Source: MGOM01 sp035455265
GTDB lineage: Bacteria > Chloroflexota > Anaerolineae > Anaerolineales > E44-bin32
Reading direction: 5' to 3'
Assembly: GCA_035455265.1 (NCBI GenBank)
Contig: DATIFK010000181.1
Location: 1 to 25,170, forward strand
DNA: 25,170 nucleotides
The notes under the pieces were generated by a model. It was not told the origin of the DNA. It did no database searches and saw only the letters and a list, made by a program, of their open reading frames with translations. The position numbers and the translations under genes were made by a program. Positions 1 through 7,475 of the stretch are shown here, in pieces. Each line of letters begins with the position of its first letter. The first letter of the stretch is position 1.

Positions 1-3000
1 CTGGCCGACCCGGCCGCCTCGAAGTCGATCCTGGCTACCTCGGTGGCGGCGACGGGCAGCGGCGAAGTCAACCCGGCATTGGTCGATCTGGTCATCGGGG
101 AGACGGTCACCTTCCGCATCACGGTGACCCTGCCCGAGGGCGACGGCCCGGTGACGATCACCGACAACCTGCCGACGGTCGGCGGGGCTCTGGGCGTCGT
201 CTCGTCGCAAGTCATCTCCATCGGCTCGAACCTGACGACCTCGCTGCTGGCGGTGGGGGACTCGGGCGTCGCCAGCGACGTCAATCTGGTCGATGGCATC
301 GAGGATCGCGTCGTCTTCGATTTTGGCGCGGTGCACAACGAGCCGGACGGGGTCGTCGACGGCGGCGACCAGATCGTGGTGGAAGTCGTGGCTCGGGCCG
401 AGAATGTCGCCGCCAATCAGAACGGCGACACCCTGACCAATACCGCCACCGTCGACGTCGGCACCGGGACCGTCAGCGACAGCCAGCAGGTCGACATCGT
501 CGAACCGGAGATCGACCTCAACAAGGTCGCCGACGACGATACGCCCGGCTTCGGGCAGACGGTCACCTACACGTTGACGGTCACCCACACCGCAGGCAGC
601 ACGGCGGACGCCTCCGACATCGTCATCAGCGACACGATCCCGGCCGGCCTGACGTACGTTCCGGGCTCGGCTTCGCTGCCGCCGGCCCAAGTCGACGAGA
701 GCGGCGATCCGACGATCGTCTTCACCATCCCCTCGCTATCCCTGGCCGCCGGCAGCACGTCGTTCACGTATCAGGCGACGGTCGCCGGCTATCCGACCGT
801 CAACATCGGCGACCTGCTGGTCAACACGCCGACGATGACATGGACCTCGATCGGCGGCGTCGTGTCCGGCGAACGGACCGGCGCCGGCGGAGTCGACGAC
901 TACCTGGATATAGCCTCGGAAACAGTGACGGTCAGCGGGCCGGACCTGCAGCTGACGAAGGACGACGGCGGCACGACCAGCGCGGCCGGCGGGACCATCA
1001 CCTACACGATCACCTACGCCAATGCCGGCAACACCGACGCCAGCCTGGTGGTGATCCGCGATACGGTTCCGGCCAACACGACCTTCAACGCCGGCGCCAG
1101 CACGGCGGGCTGGGCCTGCGTTCCGGACATCAACCCGGGAAGCTCCTGCGTCTTTGCGCTGGGAACGATCGCCCCCGGAGCGACCGGCTCGGTCGTCTTC
1201 GCCGTAACCGTCGACGATCCACTGGCGGCGGGCGTGACGCAGATCATCAACGCGGCCACCATCGCCGATGACGGCACGCACGGCGTGGAGCCGACGCCGG
1301 GCGACAACACCGACACCGACACTACGCCGGTCACGGCCGTACCCGATCTGACCATCACCAAGGACGACGGCCGCTCGATCGTCAGCGCCGGAGTCACCCT
1401 GGTCTACACCCTGAGCTACACGAACGCCGGCGAGCAGGATGCGACCGGCGTCGAACTCTCGGAGACAGTTCCGACCGGCACGACGTTCCTGCCGGGATCG
1501 AGCACCCCCGGTTGGAGCTGCATCCCGGACAACACCGCCGGCAGCGTGTGCACCTACACGGTGGGCAACCTGCCGGTGTCGAGCGGCGGGAGCGTGGCCT
1601 TTGCAGTGGCCGTCGACGATCCTCTCGATCCGTCGATCACGCAGATCGTCAACACCGCCAGCATCGCCGACGACGGCTCCAACGGCCCGGATGCCAACCC
1701 GGCGGACAACAGCGACGACGACATCGACAGCGTGCTTCAGCCCGATGCCTTCACCAAGGTCCTCGATTCGACCAACCAGGCCCATACCGGTGGGCTGGCG
1801 GCCGCCATCGGCGAGATCCTGACGTACGAGATCACGGTCAGCGTGCCTCCGGGTTCTGCCGGCGGGGCCTCGCTCAGCGACAGCCTCGACCGCGGCCTGG
1901 CCTTTGTGGGCTGCACCAGCCTGACAGCCTCCTCCGCCGGATTGACGACGAGCATCGGGACATTCGCCGATGTGTGCGCCAACCCGACCGTCGCCACCGA
2001 GCCGCCCGGGAGCCTCGACCCGGCCGACCCCGGCCGCCGAGTGACCTTCGATCTGGGCACGCTGACCAACAGCGACTCGGCCGATGGCACCCTGACTCTG
2101 GTGTACGACGTCGTCGTGCTCGACTCGGTTCAGAACGGCCGAGGCGTGAGTCTCCAAAACAGCGCTGCGCTGACGTGGGATGACGGAACGCTGTCGGCGC
2201 AGGCGGAAGCCGTTACGCTGGTCGAGCCGACGCTGGAGCTCGCCAAGACGGCCGCACCGAGCGTCGCCCTGCCCGGCACCGATATCACCTTCACGCTGAC
2301 GGTCGCGCAGGCGGCGGCCAGCGACAGTGACGCCTTCGACCTGGTCTTGCAGGACGTGGTTCCGGCCGGCCTCACCTATGTTCCGGGATCGCTGGTGTCC
2401 CTCAGCGGGCAGCTGCCCACGACGATCGACGACAGCGCCGCCCCGACGCTCATCATCGGCTGGGATACGTTCCTGGACAATGGGGTGAACGCCGTCGTTC
2501 AGTTCCAGGCCACGCTCGGCCAACTCGGCGCCGGATCGTCGGTGACGAATTCCGCGCTGCTGGAATGGTCGAGCCTGCCCGGCGACGTGTCGGCGCCTCA
2601 GTCGAGCCACAACGACCTCTCCACCGAGCGTTCCTACGACCCCGGATCAGCCGTCGATGTCTACGGTGTGACGGCGGTAGCGACGGTGCGCGTGCCATCC
2701 CTGCCGGCGACCGGCTTCGCCCCCGGACGGCAGACTCTGCTGCCGCCCGTGCCCGACGGTTTCGTCTATCGGGACACGGGAGGGTTGACCCTGGAAGTCC
2801 CAGCGCTGGGGATCGCCATCCCGATCGTCGGAGTGCCGCGGTCCGGGGATGGCTGGGACCTGACGTGGCTCTCCAGCTCGGCCGGGTATCTCGAGGGCAC
2901 GGCCTTCCCGACATTGCCGGGAAACACCGGATTGACGGCGCACGTCTACCTGGCCGACGGATCGCCGGGCCCCTTCGTGCACCTCGGCGACATGGCCTGG

Positions 3001-3213
3001 GGGGATGAGATTTACATCGTCAGCGGTGAGGCGACCTTCGTCTACTCCGTGCGCCAGGTGACCCACGTGCAGCCGGGGAACCTGAACGTGCTGCGTCACG
3101 AGGAACGGTCCTGGTTGACCCTGATCACGTGCGAGCAGTTCGACGAGGCGCGGCAGGCCTATGCGCGCCGGGTCGTCGTCCGCGCCGTGCTGATCGACGT
3201 TCGCGCTCCATAG
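1..3213 (+). CDS. DUF11-repeat surface protein with C-terminal sortase domain (5' partial)
   Basis: The frame is open from the first base, so the N-terminus and any signal peptide lie upstream. I see about six consecutive DUF11-like beta-sandwich repeats, each beginning with a (L)xKxxD-type motif and a 'V(T/V)YT(L/I)(T/S)' strand and followed by 'DT(V/I)PAG(L/T)TY/F'. They start near nt 70, 511, 947, 1348, 1744 and 2233; the 947 and 1348 units are close paralogues of each other. The last 170 residues form a sortase-type fold: 'LTAH' with the candidate catalytic His at 2941-2943, 'TLITC' with Cys at 3130-3132, and candidate Arg in 'RRVVVRA' at 3169-3171. Directly before the sortase domain is LPATG (2701-2715), itself a canonical sortase sorting signal. 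Family knowledge places such proteins on the cell surface. The repeats probably act as a stalk or adhesin; self-processing by the sortase is inference. No C-terminal membrane anchor is present. Confidence 0.85.
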   Translation: MADPAASKSILATSVAATGSGEVNPALVDLVIGETVTFRITVTLPEGDGPVTITDNLPTVGGALGVVSSQVISIGSNLTTSLLAVGDSGVASDVNLVDGIEDRVVFDFGAVHNEPDGVVDGGDQIVVEVVARAENVAANQNGDTLTNTATVDVGTGTVSDSQQVDIVEPEIDLNKVADDDTPGFGQTVTYTLTVTHTAGSTADASDIVISDTIPAGLTYVPGSASLPPAQVDESGDPTIVFTIPSLSLAAGSTSFTYQATVAGYPTVNIGDLLVNTPTMTWTSIGGVVSGERTGAGGVDDYLDIASETVTVSGPDLQLTKDDGGTTSAAGGTITYTITYANAGNTDASLVVIRDTVPANTTFNAGASTAGWACVPDINPGSSCVFALGTIAPGATGSVVFAVTVDDPLAAGVTQIINAATIADDGTHGVEPTPGDNTDTDTTPVTAVPDLTITKDDGRSIVSAGVTLVYTLSYTNAGEQDATGVELSETVPTGTTFLPGSSTPGWSCIPDNTAGSVCTYTVGNLPVSSGGSVAFAVAVDDPLDPSITQIVNTASIADDGSNGPDANPADNSDDDIDSVLQPDAFTKVLDSTNQAHTGGLAAAIGEILTYEITVSVPPGSAGGASLSDSLDRGLAFVGCTSLTASSAGLTTSIGTFADVCANPTVATEPPGSLDPADPGRRVTFDLGTLTNSDSADGTLTLVYDVVVLDSVQNGRGVSLQNSAALTWDDGTLSAQAEAVTLVEPTLELAKTAAPSVALPGTDITFTLTVAQAAASDSDAFDLVLQDVVPAGLTYVPGSLVSLSGQLPTTIDDSAAPTLIIGWDTFLDNGVNAVVQFQATLGQLGAGSSVTNSALLEWSSLPGDVSAPQSSHNDLSTERSYDPGSAVDVYGVTAVATVRVPSLPATGFAPGRQTLLPPVPDGFVYRDTGGLTLEVPALGIAIPIVGVPRSGDGWDLTWLSSSAGYLEGTAFPTLPGNTGLTAHVYLADGSPGPFVHLGDMAWGDEIYIVSGEATFVYSVRQVTHVQPGNLNVLRHEERSWLTLITCEQFDEARQAYARRVVVRAVLIDVRAP

Positions 3214-3277
3214 CAACACCTTCAACCCCGGCCGCGACATCCATCCAGTCGGGATTAGGATTCCTGCGGAGGTGCTG

Positions 3278-3922
3278 ATGGCCGAAGGTTTGCTGCCCGA
3301 CAAGGTGGATCGCTACCTGGAGGCGCTGGTCCCGCCGCGCGCGCCTGAGCTGGTCGAGATGGAAGCGATCGGAGAGCGCATCCACTTTCCGATCATCGGC
3401 CCGACCTGCGGCCAGGCCTGCTACCTGGTGGCGCGCATGATCGGGGCGCGCTCCGTCTTCGAGCTCGGCTCGGGCTATGGATATTCGACGGCCTGGTTCG
3501 CGCGTGCGGTCCAGGAGAACGGCGGCGGCAAGGTCTACCACGTCGTCTGGGACGACACGCTCTCGGCCCAGGCCAGGCACCACCTGGAGGCCCTGGGCTA
3601 CGCGCCGTATGTGGAATACCGTGTAGGTGAGGCGGTCGAAGTCCTGCGGGCCACGCCCGGTCCCTTCGATCTGATGTTCCTCGACATCGACAAAGAGGCC
3701 TACCCCGACGCCCTGCCGGTGATGGCGGCCAAGCTGCGGCCGGGTGGGGTGTTGATCGCCGACAATGCGCTGCGGCACGGGGGCGTGGCCGATGGGCGCG
3801 ATCGTTCGGCGTCGACGGAGGGGGTCCGCCGCTTCACCCGCATGCTGGCCGACGACCCGGCGTGGATCTCGACCATCATCCCTCTTCGCGACGGCATGCT
3901 CTTGGCCTGGAAGCAGGTCTGA
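3278..3922 (+). CDS. Class I SAM-dependent O-methyltransferase (methyltransferase family 3 / caffeoyl-CoA OMT-like)
   Basis: This is a 214-residue protein. SAM-binding motif I is ELGSGYGYST at residues 62-71. The acidic strand DLMFLDIDKEAYPDAL (131-146) carries the Asp residues that bind metal in this family, and LRPGGVLIADNAL (153-165) supplies the Asp-Asn pair after the next strand. Length matches cation-dependent O-methyltransferases (about 210-230 residues). I chose ATG 3278 because GGAGG (3268-3272) sits 5 bases upstream; an in-frame GTG at 3272 overlaps that ribosome site. The substrate cannot be deduced; bacterial homologues methylate catechol-like hydroxyls or are uncharacterised. It probably forms its own transcription unit, since a 64-bp gap separates it from the surface protein and a repeat-filled gap follows. 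Its last 33 bases are duplicated downstream at 4011-4043. Confidence 0.85.
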   Translation: MAEGLLPDKVDRYLEALVPPRAPELVEMEAIGERIHFPIIGPTCGQACYLVARMIGARSVFELGSGYGYSTAWFARAVQENGGGKVYHVVWDDTLSAQARHHLEALGYAPYVEYRVGEAVEVLRATPGPFDLMFLDIDKEAYPDALPVMAAKLRPGGVLIADNALRHGGVADGRDRSASTEGVRRFTRMLADDPAWISTIIPLRDGMLLAWKQV

Positions 3923-4043
3923 GGCCCGATGAACCTCCCCCATGGAGGGGGAGGTGAGGTATTGCACAGGCTGAAGCCTGCGCCTACGTCCTTTGGCCCG
4001 TGGAAATCGGCCCCTTCGCGACGGCATGCTCTTGGTTTGGAAG
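3881..4043. repeat. 33-bp direct repeat: end of the methyltransferase gene duplicated downstream
   Basis: Bases 3881-3913 (last codons of the methyltransferase, beginning cctcttcgcgacggcatgct) recur at 4011-4043 with about three substitutions, all in non-coding sequence. The copies start 130 bp apart and flank other repeats. This looks like a partial tandem duplication that was then broken up by palindromic elements. Confidence 0.75.
3934..3954. repeat. G/C palindrome (CCTCCCCC-type)
   Basis: An 8-bp perfect inverted repeat, CCTCCCCC / GGGGGAGG with a 5-base loop, lies 12 bases after the methyltransferase stop codon. It could stop transcription of that gene, although no T-tract follows. The same arm sequence recurs at 12751-12770, so it is more likely a dispersed palindromic repeat. 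Confidence 0.55.
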
Positions 4044-4068
4044 AACGCAGGCTAAAGCCTGCGCCTAC
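3965..4068. repeat. Two copies of a dispersed palindromic repeat (CAGGCTNAAGCCTG + CGCCTAC)
   Basis: Copy 1 (3965-3987) contains CAGGCT-GA-AGCCTG; copy 2 (4046-4068) contains GCAGGCT-AA-AGCCTGC; both continue with CGCCTAC. Both are near-perfect hairpins. In the forward frame they read LKPAPT twice, a familiar spurious peptide from such elements, so the 64-codon open frame here is not a gene. Confidence 0.7.
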
Positions 4069-4107
4069 ACATTCTGCTTGTGGAGGCGGCCCAGGTTGCA
4101 CCTCGGC

Positions 4108-4113
4108 TAGAAT
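4108..4113 (+). promoter_or_regulatory. Probable -10 box (TAGAAT) for mutY, leaderless start
   Basis: TAGAAT lies 6 bases upstream of the GTG start at 4120, so the transcript would begin at or next to the start codon. No ribosome-binding site is visible between them, which agrees with a leaderless mRNA. A good -35 box is not apparent. Confidence 0.4.
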
Positions 4114-4119
4114 GAGGCC

Positions 4120-5223
4120 GTGAACCCGGCGGCCCGCTCCCTGCTGGCATGGTATCGAAAGCACCGACGGACGTTTCCGTGGCGTCCGCCGCGCGACGCC
4201 TACAGCGTGTGGGTGTCCGAGGTCATGCTGCAGCAGACGCGGGCTGAGACGGCCGCACCCTACTACGTACGCTGGATGGAGCACTGGCCCACCATGGCCT
4301 CCCTGGCCGAAGCCTCGGACGCCGAGGTCCTGCGTTTGTGGGAGGGGTTGGGCTACTACCGGCGTGCGTTGGCGCTGCGGGATGGGGCCCGGCGCGTCCT
4401 CTCCGACTATGGCGGATCGCTTCCCAAAGACCTCGGCGTCCTCCTGCGCCTGCCCGGCATCGGGCCCTACAGCGCCGCGGCGATCTCCGCGCTGGCCTTC
4501 GGCCGCGACGAGATCGCGCTGGATGGGAACTTGCGGCGAGTTCTCTCCCGCCTGATCGACCTGAACGTCGAGGCGCGGTCGCCTGAAGGCACGCGGCTCT
4601 TGTTGGCGCATGCCCATGCGATACTGCCCACCGGTCGCGCCGCCGAGTTCAACCAGGCGCTGATGGATCTCGGCGCGATGGTCTGCCTGCCTCGCCAGCC
4701 GCGCTGTCCGGAGTGCCCTGTGGCGAGGTGGTGCGCCGCCCGCCTCGCCGGGACGCAGGGCGAGCGGCCGGTCCGGGCCGAGCCTAAGCCCGTGCCGCGG
4801 CGAGCGGCAGCCGTCGGCGTCCTCCGGCGCAAGGGCCGCGTCCTCATCGCTCGACGCGCTCCCGGCCGACTTCTCGGCGGCTTGTGGGAGTTTCCCGGAG
4901 GCAAGCGCCGAGCGGGCGAATCGCTGCCGGCCTGCCTGCGTCGGGAATTGAAGGAAGAACTGGGGATCGAAGTGGCTGTCGACGAGCCGCTGGGACAGGT
5001 CCGGCATGCCTACTCACACTTCCAGGTGGTCGTTCATGTCTACGCCTGCCGTTTGCGCCGGGGGAAACCGACGGCCATGGAGCACAGTGCCATCCGTTGG
5101 GTGGCACCGCCTCAGTTGAGCCGCTACCCGATGGGCAAGGTCGCGCGGACCATCGCTCGATCCTTGAGCGACCAGCGGAAATCGCCCGCCGCCCGTTCCG
5201 TCCCTCGGAGGCGGCCGCTGTGA
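4120..5223 (+). CDS. mutY: A/G-specific adenine DNA glycosylase MutY with Nudix-type C-terminal domain
   Basis: MutY removes adenine mispaired with 8-oxoguanine in base-excision repair. The 367-residue protein has the full family layout. Catalytic Glu34 lies in SEVMLQQT. The helix-hairpin-helix LRLPGIGPYSA leads to catalytic Asp135 in LDGNLRRV. The 4Fe-4S cysteines are C189-x6-C196-x2-C199-x5-C205. The C-terminal 8-oxoG-recognition domain carries YSH (298-300), equivalent to the FSH loop known in Geobacillus MutY. Unusually for that domain, the Nudix box is intact: G-x5-E-x7-REL-x-EELGI, beginning in EFPGGKRRAGES. The GTG start is supported by a -10-like TAGAAT just upstream. The stop overlaps the arfB start in GTGA (5220-5223), indicating translational coupling. 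Confidence 0.93.
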   Translation: MNPAARSLLAWYRKHRRTFPWRPPRDAYSVWVSEVMLQQTRAETAAPYYVRWMEHWPTMASLAEASDAEVLRLWEGLGYYRRALALRDGARRVLSDYGGSLPKDLGVLLRLPGIGPYSAAAISALAFGRDEIALDGNLRRVLSRLIDLNVEARSPEGTRLLLAHAHAILPTGRAAEFNQALMDLGAMVCLPRQPRCPECPVARWCAARLAGTQGERPVRAEPKPVPRRAAAVGVLRRKGRVLIARRAPGRLLGGLWEFPGGKRRAGESLPACLRRELKEELGIEVAVDEPLGQVRHAYSHFQVVVHVYACRLRRGKPTAMEHSAIRWVAPPQLSRYPMGKVARTIARSLSDQRKSPAARSVPRRRPL

Positions 5224-5627
5224 GTTCCTTCCCTCCCGTGGATGAGATCTCCTACGAGTTCTTCCGCGCCTCTGGGCCGGGCGGGCAGAATGTCAACAAG
5301 GTCTCGACCGCCGTCCGGCTTCGCTTTGACGTCCGTCGTTCGAGTAGCCTCTCGGAGGCGGCCAAGGCGCGCTTGAGGCATCTGGCGGGGCGCAAAGTGA
5401 CGGACGACGGGGTGTTGGTCATCGAGGCACGTCGTTTCCGGACGCAGGACCAGAATCGACGAGACGCCGATGCACGATTGACCCGCTTGTTGGCCGCCGC
5501 GCGGCGGCCGCCGCGCCCGCGCAAGGCAACGAAACCGTCGGCGGCGTCGCGACGGGTGCGCCTGGAGTCGAAGAAGCGCCGCGGCCGGGCGAAGCGCTTG
5601 CGCCAGGCACCTCGGGATCTGGATTGA
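5220..5627 (+). CDS. arfB: Alternative ribosome-rescue factor ArfB (peptidyl-tRNA hydrolase, GGQ domain)
   Basis: This protein would hydrolyse peptidyl-tRNA on ribosomes stalled at the end of truncated mRNAs. The 135-residue product has the class I release-factor catalytic motif RASGPGGQNVNKV, with GGQ at residues 21-23. It lacks the stop-codon recognition domains of RF1/RF2. The C-terminal third is strongly basic (RPPRPRK ... ESKKRRGRAKRLRQ), as expected for the ArfB tail that occupies the empty mRNA channel. I chose GTG 5220 because GGAGG (5207-5211) is 8 bases upstream and the start overlaps the mutY stop. The same frame runs open further upstream inside mutY, but that extension is a shadow of mutY. 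Confidence 0.9.
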   Translation: MSSFPPVDEISYEFFRASGPGGQNVNKVSTAVRLRFDVRRSSSLSEAAKARLRHLAGRKVTDDGVLVIEARRFRTQDQNRRDADARLTRLLAAARRPPRPRKATKPSAASRRVRLESKKRRGRAKRLRQAPRDLD

Positions 5628-5637
5628 AGGAGGACGG

Positions 5638-5685
5638 GTGACCCCAACGCTTTCGCCGGCCCGCAGAAAGGAGGCGTTGGGGTGA
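5638..5685 (+). CDS. 15-codon mini-ORF upstream of and overlapping the aminotransferase (possible uORF)
   Basis: GTG at 5638 is preceded by AAGGAGG (5627-5633). It opens a frame reading MTPTLSPARRKEALG and stopping at TGA 5683-5685. The stop overlaps the aminotransferase start in GTGA, and the aminotransferase Shine-Dalgarno lies inside the mini-ORF. Its first four residues, MTPT, equal those of the aminotransferase, and the DNA GGGTGACCCC is repeated at both starts. It could be a translated leader or a relic of a duplicated initiation region. No homologue is recognised. Confidence 0.45.
   Translation: MTPTLSPARRKEALG
5641..5683 (+). promoter_or_regulatory. Inverted repeat sequestering the aminotransferase start codon
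   Basis: ACCCCAACGC (5641-5650) is perfectly complementary to GCGTTGGGGT (5674-5683). The right arm covers the region between the Shine-Dalgarno AAAGGAGG (5667-5674) and the GTG start (5682). Folding in mRNA would occlude initiation unless ribosomes translating the mini-ORF open it. This is inference from complementarity only. Confidence 0.4.
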
Positions 5686-6857
5686 CCCCGACGACTCACG
5701 CAACCCGTGTCCGTCACCTGAAGGCCGAAGGCGCCTATCACATGCTCGCCAAGGCCCAGGCCCTGCAACGTCAGGGACGGGATGTCATCCATCTGGAAGT
5801 CGGAGAGCCCGATGCCCTGACCTTCGATCACATTCGCCAGGCAGGTGTCGAGGCGATCGAGGCGGGCCAGGCGCGCTACACGCCCCCGGCCGGCATGCCC
5901 GAATTGCGCCAGGCGATCGCCGCCACGGCCACGCGCCAGCGTGGGATCGCCGTTACCCCGGAGATGGTCGTGGTCAGCCCGGGCGCCAAACCGAACATGT
6001 TCTTCCCCACGCTGGCGGTCGTCGAGCCGGGCGACGAGGTCTTGTATCCGGACCCCGGCTTTCCCACGTACGCCGCCATGGTCGGCGTCGCCGGCGGCGT
6101 GCCGGTGCCCGTGCCGTTGAGGGAAGAGAAAGGCTTCTCCTTCGACCTGGAGGCCTTTGATCGGCTCATCGGGTCGCGGACGAAACTGATCATCCTCAAC
6201 TCGCCGGCGAATCCCACCGGCGGCGTGATTCCGCCGGCCGACCTGGAACACATCGCCGAGGCGGCCGAGCGCTACGACTGCTGGATCCTATCGGATGAGA
6301 TCTATGCCCGGTTGGTCTACCGCGGCGAACGGGCGCCGAGCATCGCTTCGCTGCCCGGCCTGTCGGAGCGGACGATCATCGTCGACGGATTCTCCAAGAC
6401 CTACGCCATGACGGGCTGGCGCCTCGGATACGGGATCATGCCCGAAGCCCTGGCGCGCTCGGTCGAGTTGTTGATCACCCACTCGGTCGGCAGCACAGCC
6501 CAGTTTACCCAGATCGCCGGCATCGAAGCCCTGCGGGGGACGCAGGCGCCGGTCGACCGGCTGGTCGAAACATTCCGCGAGCGCCGCGATCGTGTCGTCG
6601 CCGGATTGAATGCCATCCCGGGTGTTCACTGTCAAGAACCGCAGGGAGCGTTCTACGCTTTCCCCAACATCCGAGCTTTGGGGATGACGTCAGATGCTCT
6701 GGCGGACCGCATTCTGGAGGAGACCGGCGTGGCTCTCCTGCCAGGCACGGCGTTCGGCCAGTACGGCGAAGGCTATCTGCGACTCTCCTACGCGAGCTCG
6801 ATGGAGAATCTCGACCGGGCGCTGAAGCGGTTGGACGCGTTCGTCCGGCAGTTGTGA
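5682..6857 (+). CDS. PLP-dependent class I aminotransferase (AspC/LysN-like)
   Basis: A 391-residue fold-type I transaminase. Visible signatures are EVGEPD near the N-terminus, YTPPAGMPELRQAI for dimer and substrate contacts, NSPANPTGG, the SDEIYARL strand with the Asp that pairs with the pyridine nitrogen, and the Schiff-base Lys239 in SKTYAMTGWRLGYG. The carboxylate-binding Arg is in YLRLSYASS. Aspartate aminotransferases and the aminoadipate aminotransferase LysN share this architecture, so the substrate is open. The neighbouring LysW cluster makes a general glutamate-dependent transaminase plausible. The GTG start at 5682 has AAAGGAGG 7 bases upstream. The gene follows arfB by 54 bp, filled by the overlapping mini-ORF. 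Confidence 0.88.
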   Translation: MTPTTHATRVRHLKAEGAYHMLAKAQALQRQGRDVIHLEVGEPDALTFDHIRQAGVEAIEAGQARYTPPAGMPELRQAIAATATRQRGIAVTPEMVVVSPGAKPNMFFPTLAVVEPGDEVLYPDPGFPTYAAMVGVAGGVPVPVPLREEKGFSFDLEAFDRLIGSRTKLIILNSPANPTGGVIPPADLEHIAEAAERYDCWILSDEIYARLVYRGERAPSIASLPGLSERTIIVDGFSKTYAMTGWRLGYGIMPEALARSVELLITHSVGSTAQFTQIAGIEALRGTQAPVDRLVETFRERRDRVVAGLNAIPGVHCQEPQGAFYAFPNIRALGMTSDALADRILEETGVALLPGTAFGQYGEGYLRLSYASSMENLDRALKRLDAFVRQL

Positions 6858-6892
6858 TGGGGAGCTATCGCCGGGATCCTTAGGATGGCGCT

Positions 6893-6937
6893 GTAGGGGC
6901 GAAGCACGCCCGTCTCCGGTGCATGCTCTGCCCCTAC
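6893..6937. terminator. Inverted repeat between convergent genes, probable bidirectional terminator or repeat
   Basis: GTAGGGGC (6893-6900) pairs with GCCCCTAC (6930-6937), and the inner bases gaagca/tgctct extend the stem imperfectly. It lies between the aminotransferase stop and the stop of the convergent lipoprotein gene. No clear T-run follows. GTAGGGGCGAAGCA-type palindromes are also common dispersed repeats. Confidence 0.45.
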
Positions 6938-6959
6938 GGGTTGGCATAGTGGCGCCGCG

Positions 6960-7394
6960 CTACCCCTGCCCCAGCCAGGGCTCCGTCAACGGGTCTCCGA
7001 GCACGCCGTTCAGCCTTTCGATCACCGCCGCCTCGCGACCGACGTACAGGACGATCAGGCGGCCTTCCGCCCAGAAGTTCGGCTGATCGATCCAGGTGAC
7101 CATCGAGGTGCCGATGGCCGTTCCGTCGGTTGAGATCAGGTCGGAGTCGGCCTGGCGCGCGGCCTCGTCGGCGTACTCAAAGACCTGGACGTCCGTCCCG
7201 TCGACGCGAAGGGATCGTCCCGGGACAGAGAAGAACGCCTGCTCGATGTCACCGACGGTTTCGACGCTGGCGCCGCTTGCTTCAAGAGCTGCGACCAGGC
7301 CGTTGTAGGAGAGCGGGGCGGGCTGCGCCCGCGCGCAGCCGGCGACGACAAGGCCGAGGAGAAGAGTCCGGCGGGTGAGGGAAGAGACGCTCAT
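6960..7394 (-). CDS. Small predicted lipoprotein, function unknown
   Basis: The 144-residue product begins with an arginine pair and hydrophobic stretch, TRRTLLLGLVVAGC. VAGC fits a lipobox with the lipidated cysteine at residue 20, so it is probably an exported membrane-anchored protein. The mature domain of about 120 residues contains VFEYADEAARQADS and the LIVLYVGREAAVIERL strand-helix, compatible with a small alpha/beta fold, but I recognise no family. The start at 7394 has AGGGAGG a few bases upstream on the minus strand. The gene stands alone and converges on the aminotransferase. Confidence 0.75.
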   Translation of the reverse strand: MSVSSLTRRTLLLGLVVAGCARAQPAPLSYNGLVAALEASGASVETVGDIEQAFFSVPGRSLRVDGTDVQVFEYADEAARQADSDLISTDGTAIGTSMVTWIDQPNFWAEGRLIVLYVGREAAVIERLNGVLGDPLTEPWLGQG

Positions 7395-7475
7395 CAGGCC
7401 TCCCTGAAATCTGAAGTTCCTACCTAGACGCTGGCCGTGGCCGCCAGGTTCCCAACGCGCGAGGATGGGGCCCTC

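Noticed and set aside
736..2610. 624-codon open frame on the minus strand
   Set aside because: It is fully antisense to the DUF11 protein, Arg/Gly-rich without domains; a GC-skewed shadow.
3929..4123. 64-codon forward ORF with LKPAPT repeats
   Set aside because: It consists of palindromic repeats and the duplicated gene end; no ribosome site or homology expected.
3700..5007. 435-codon minus ORF over the methyltransferase and mutY
   Set aside because: Antisense to two well-supported genes and passes through repeat sequence.
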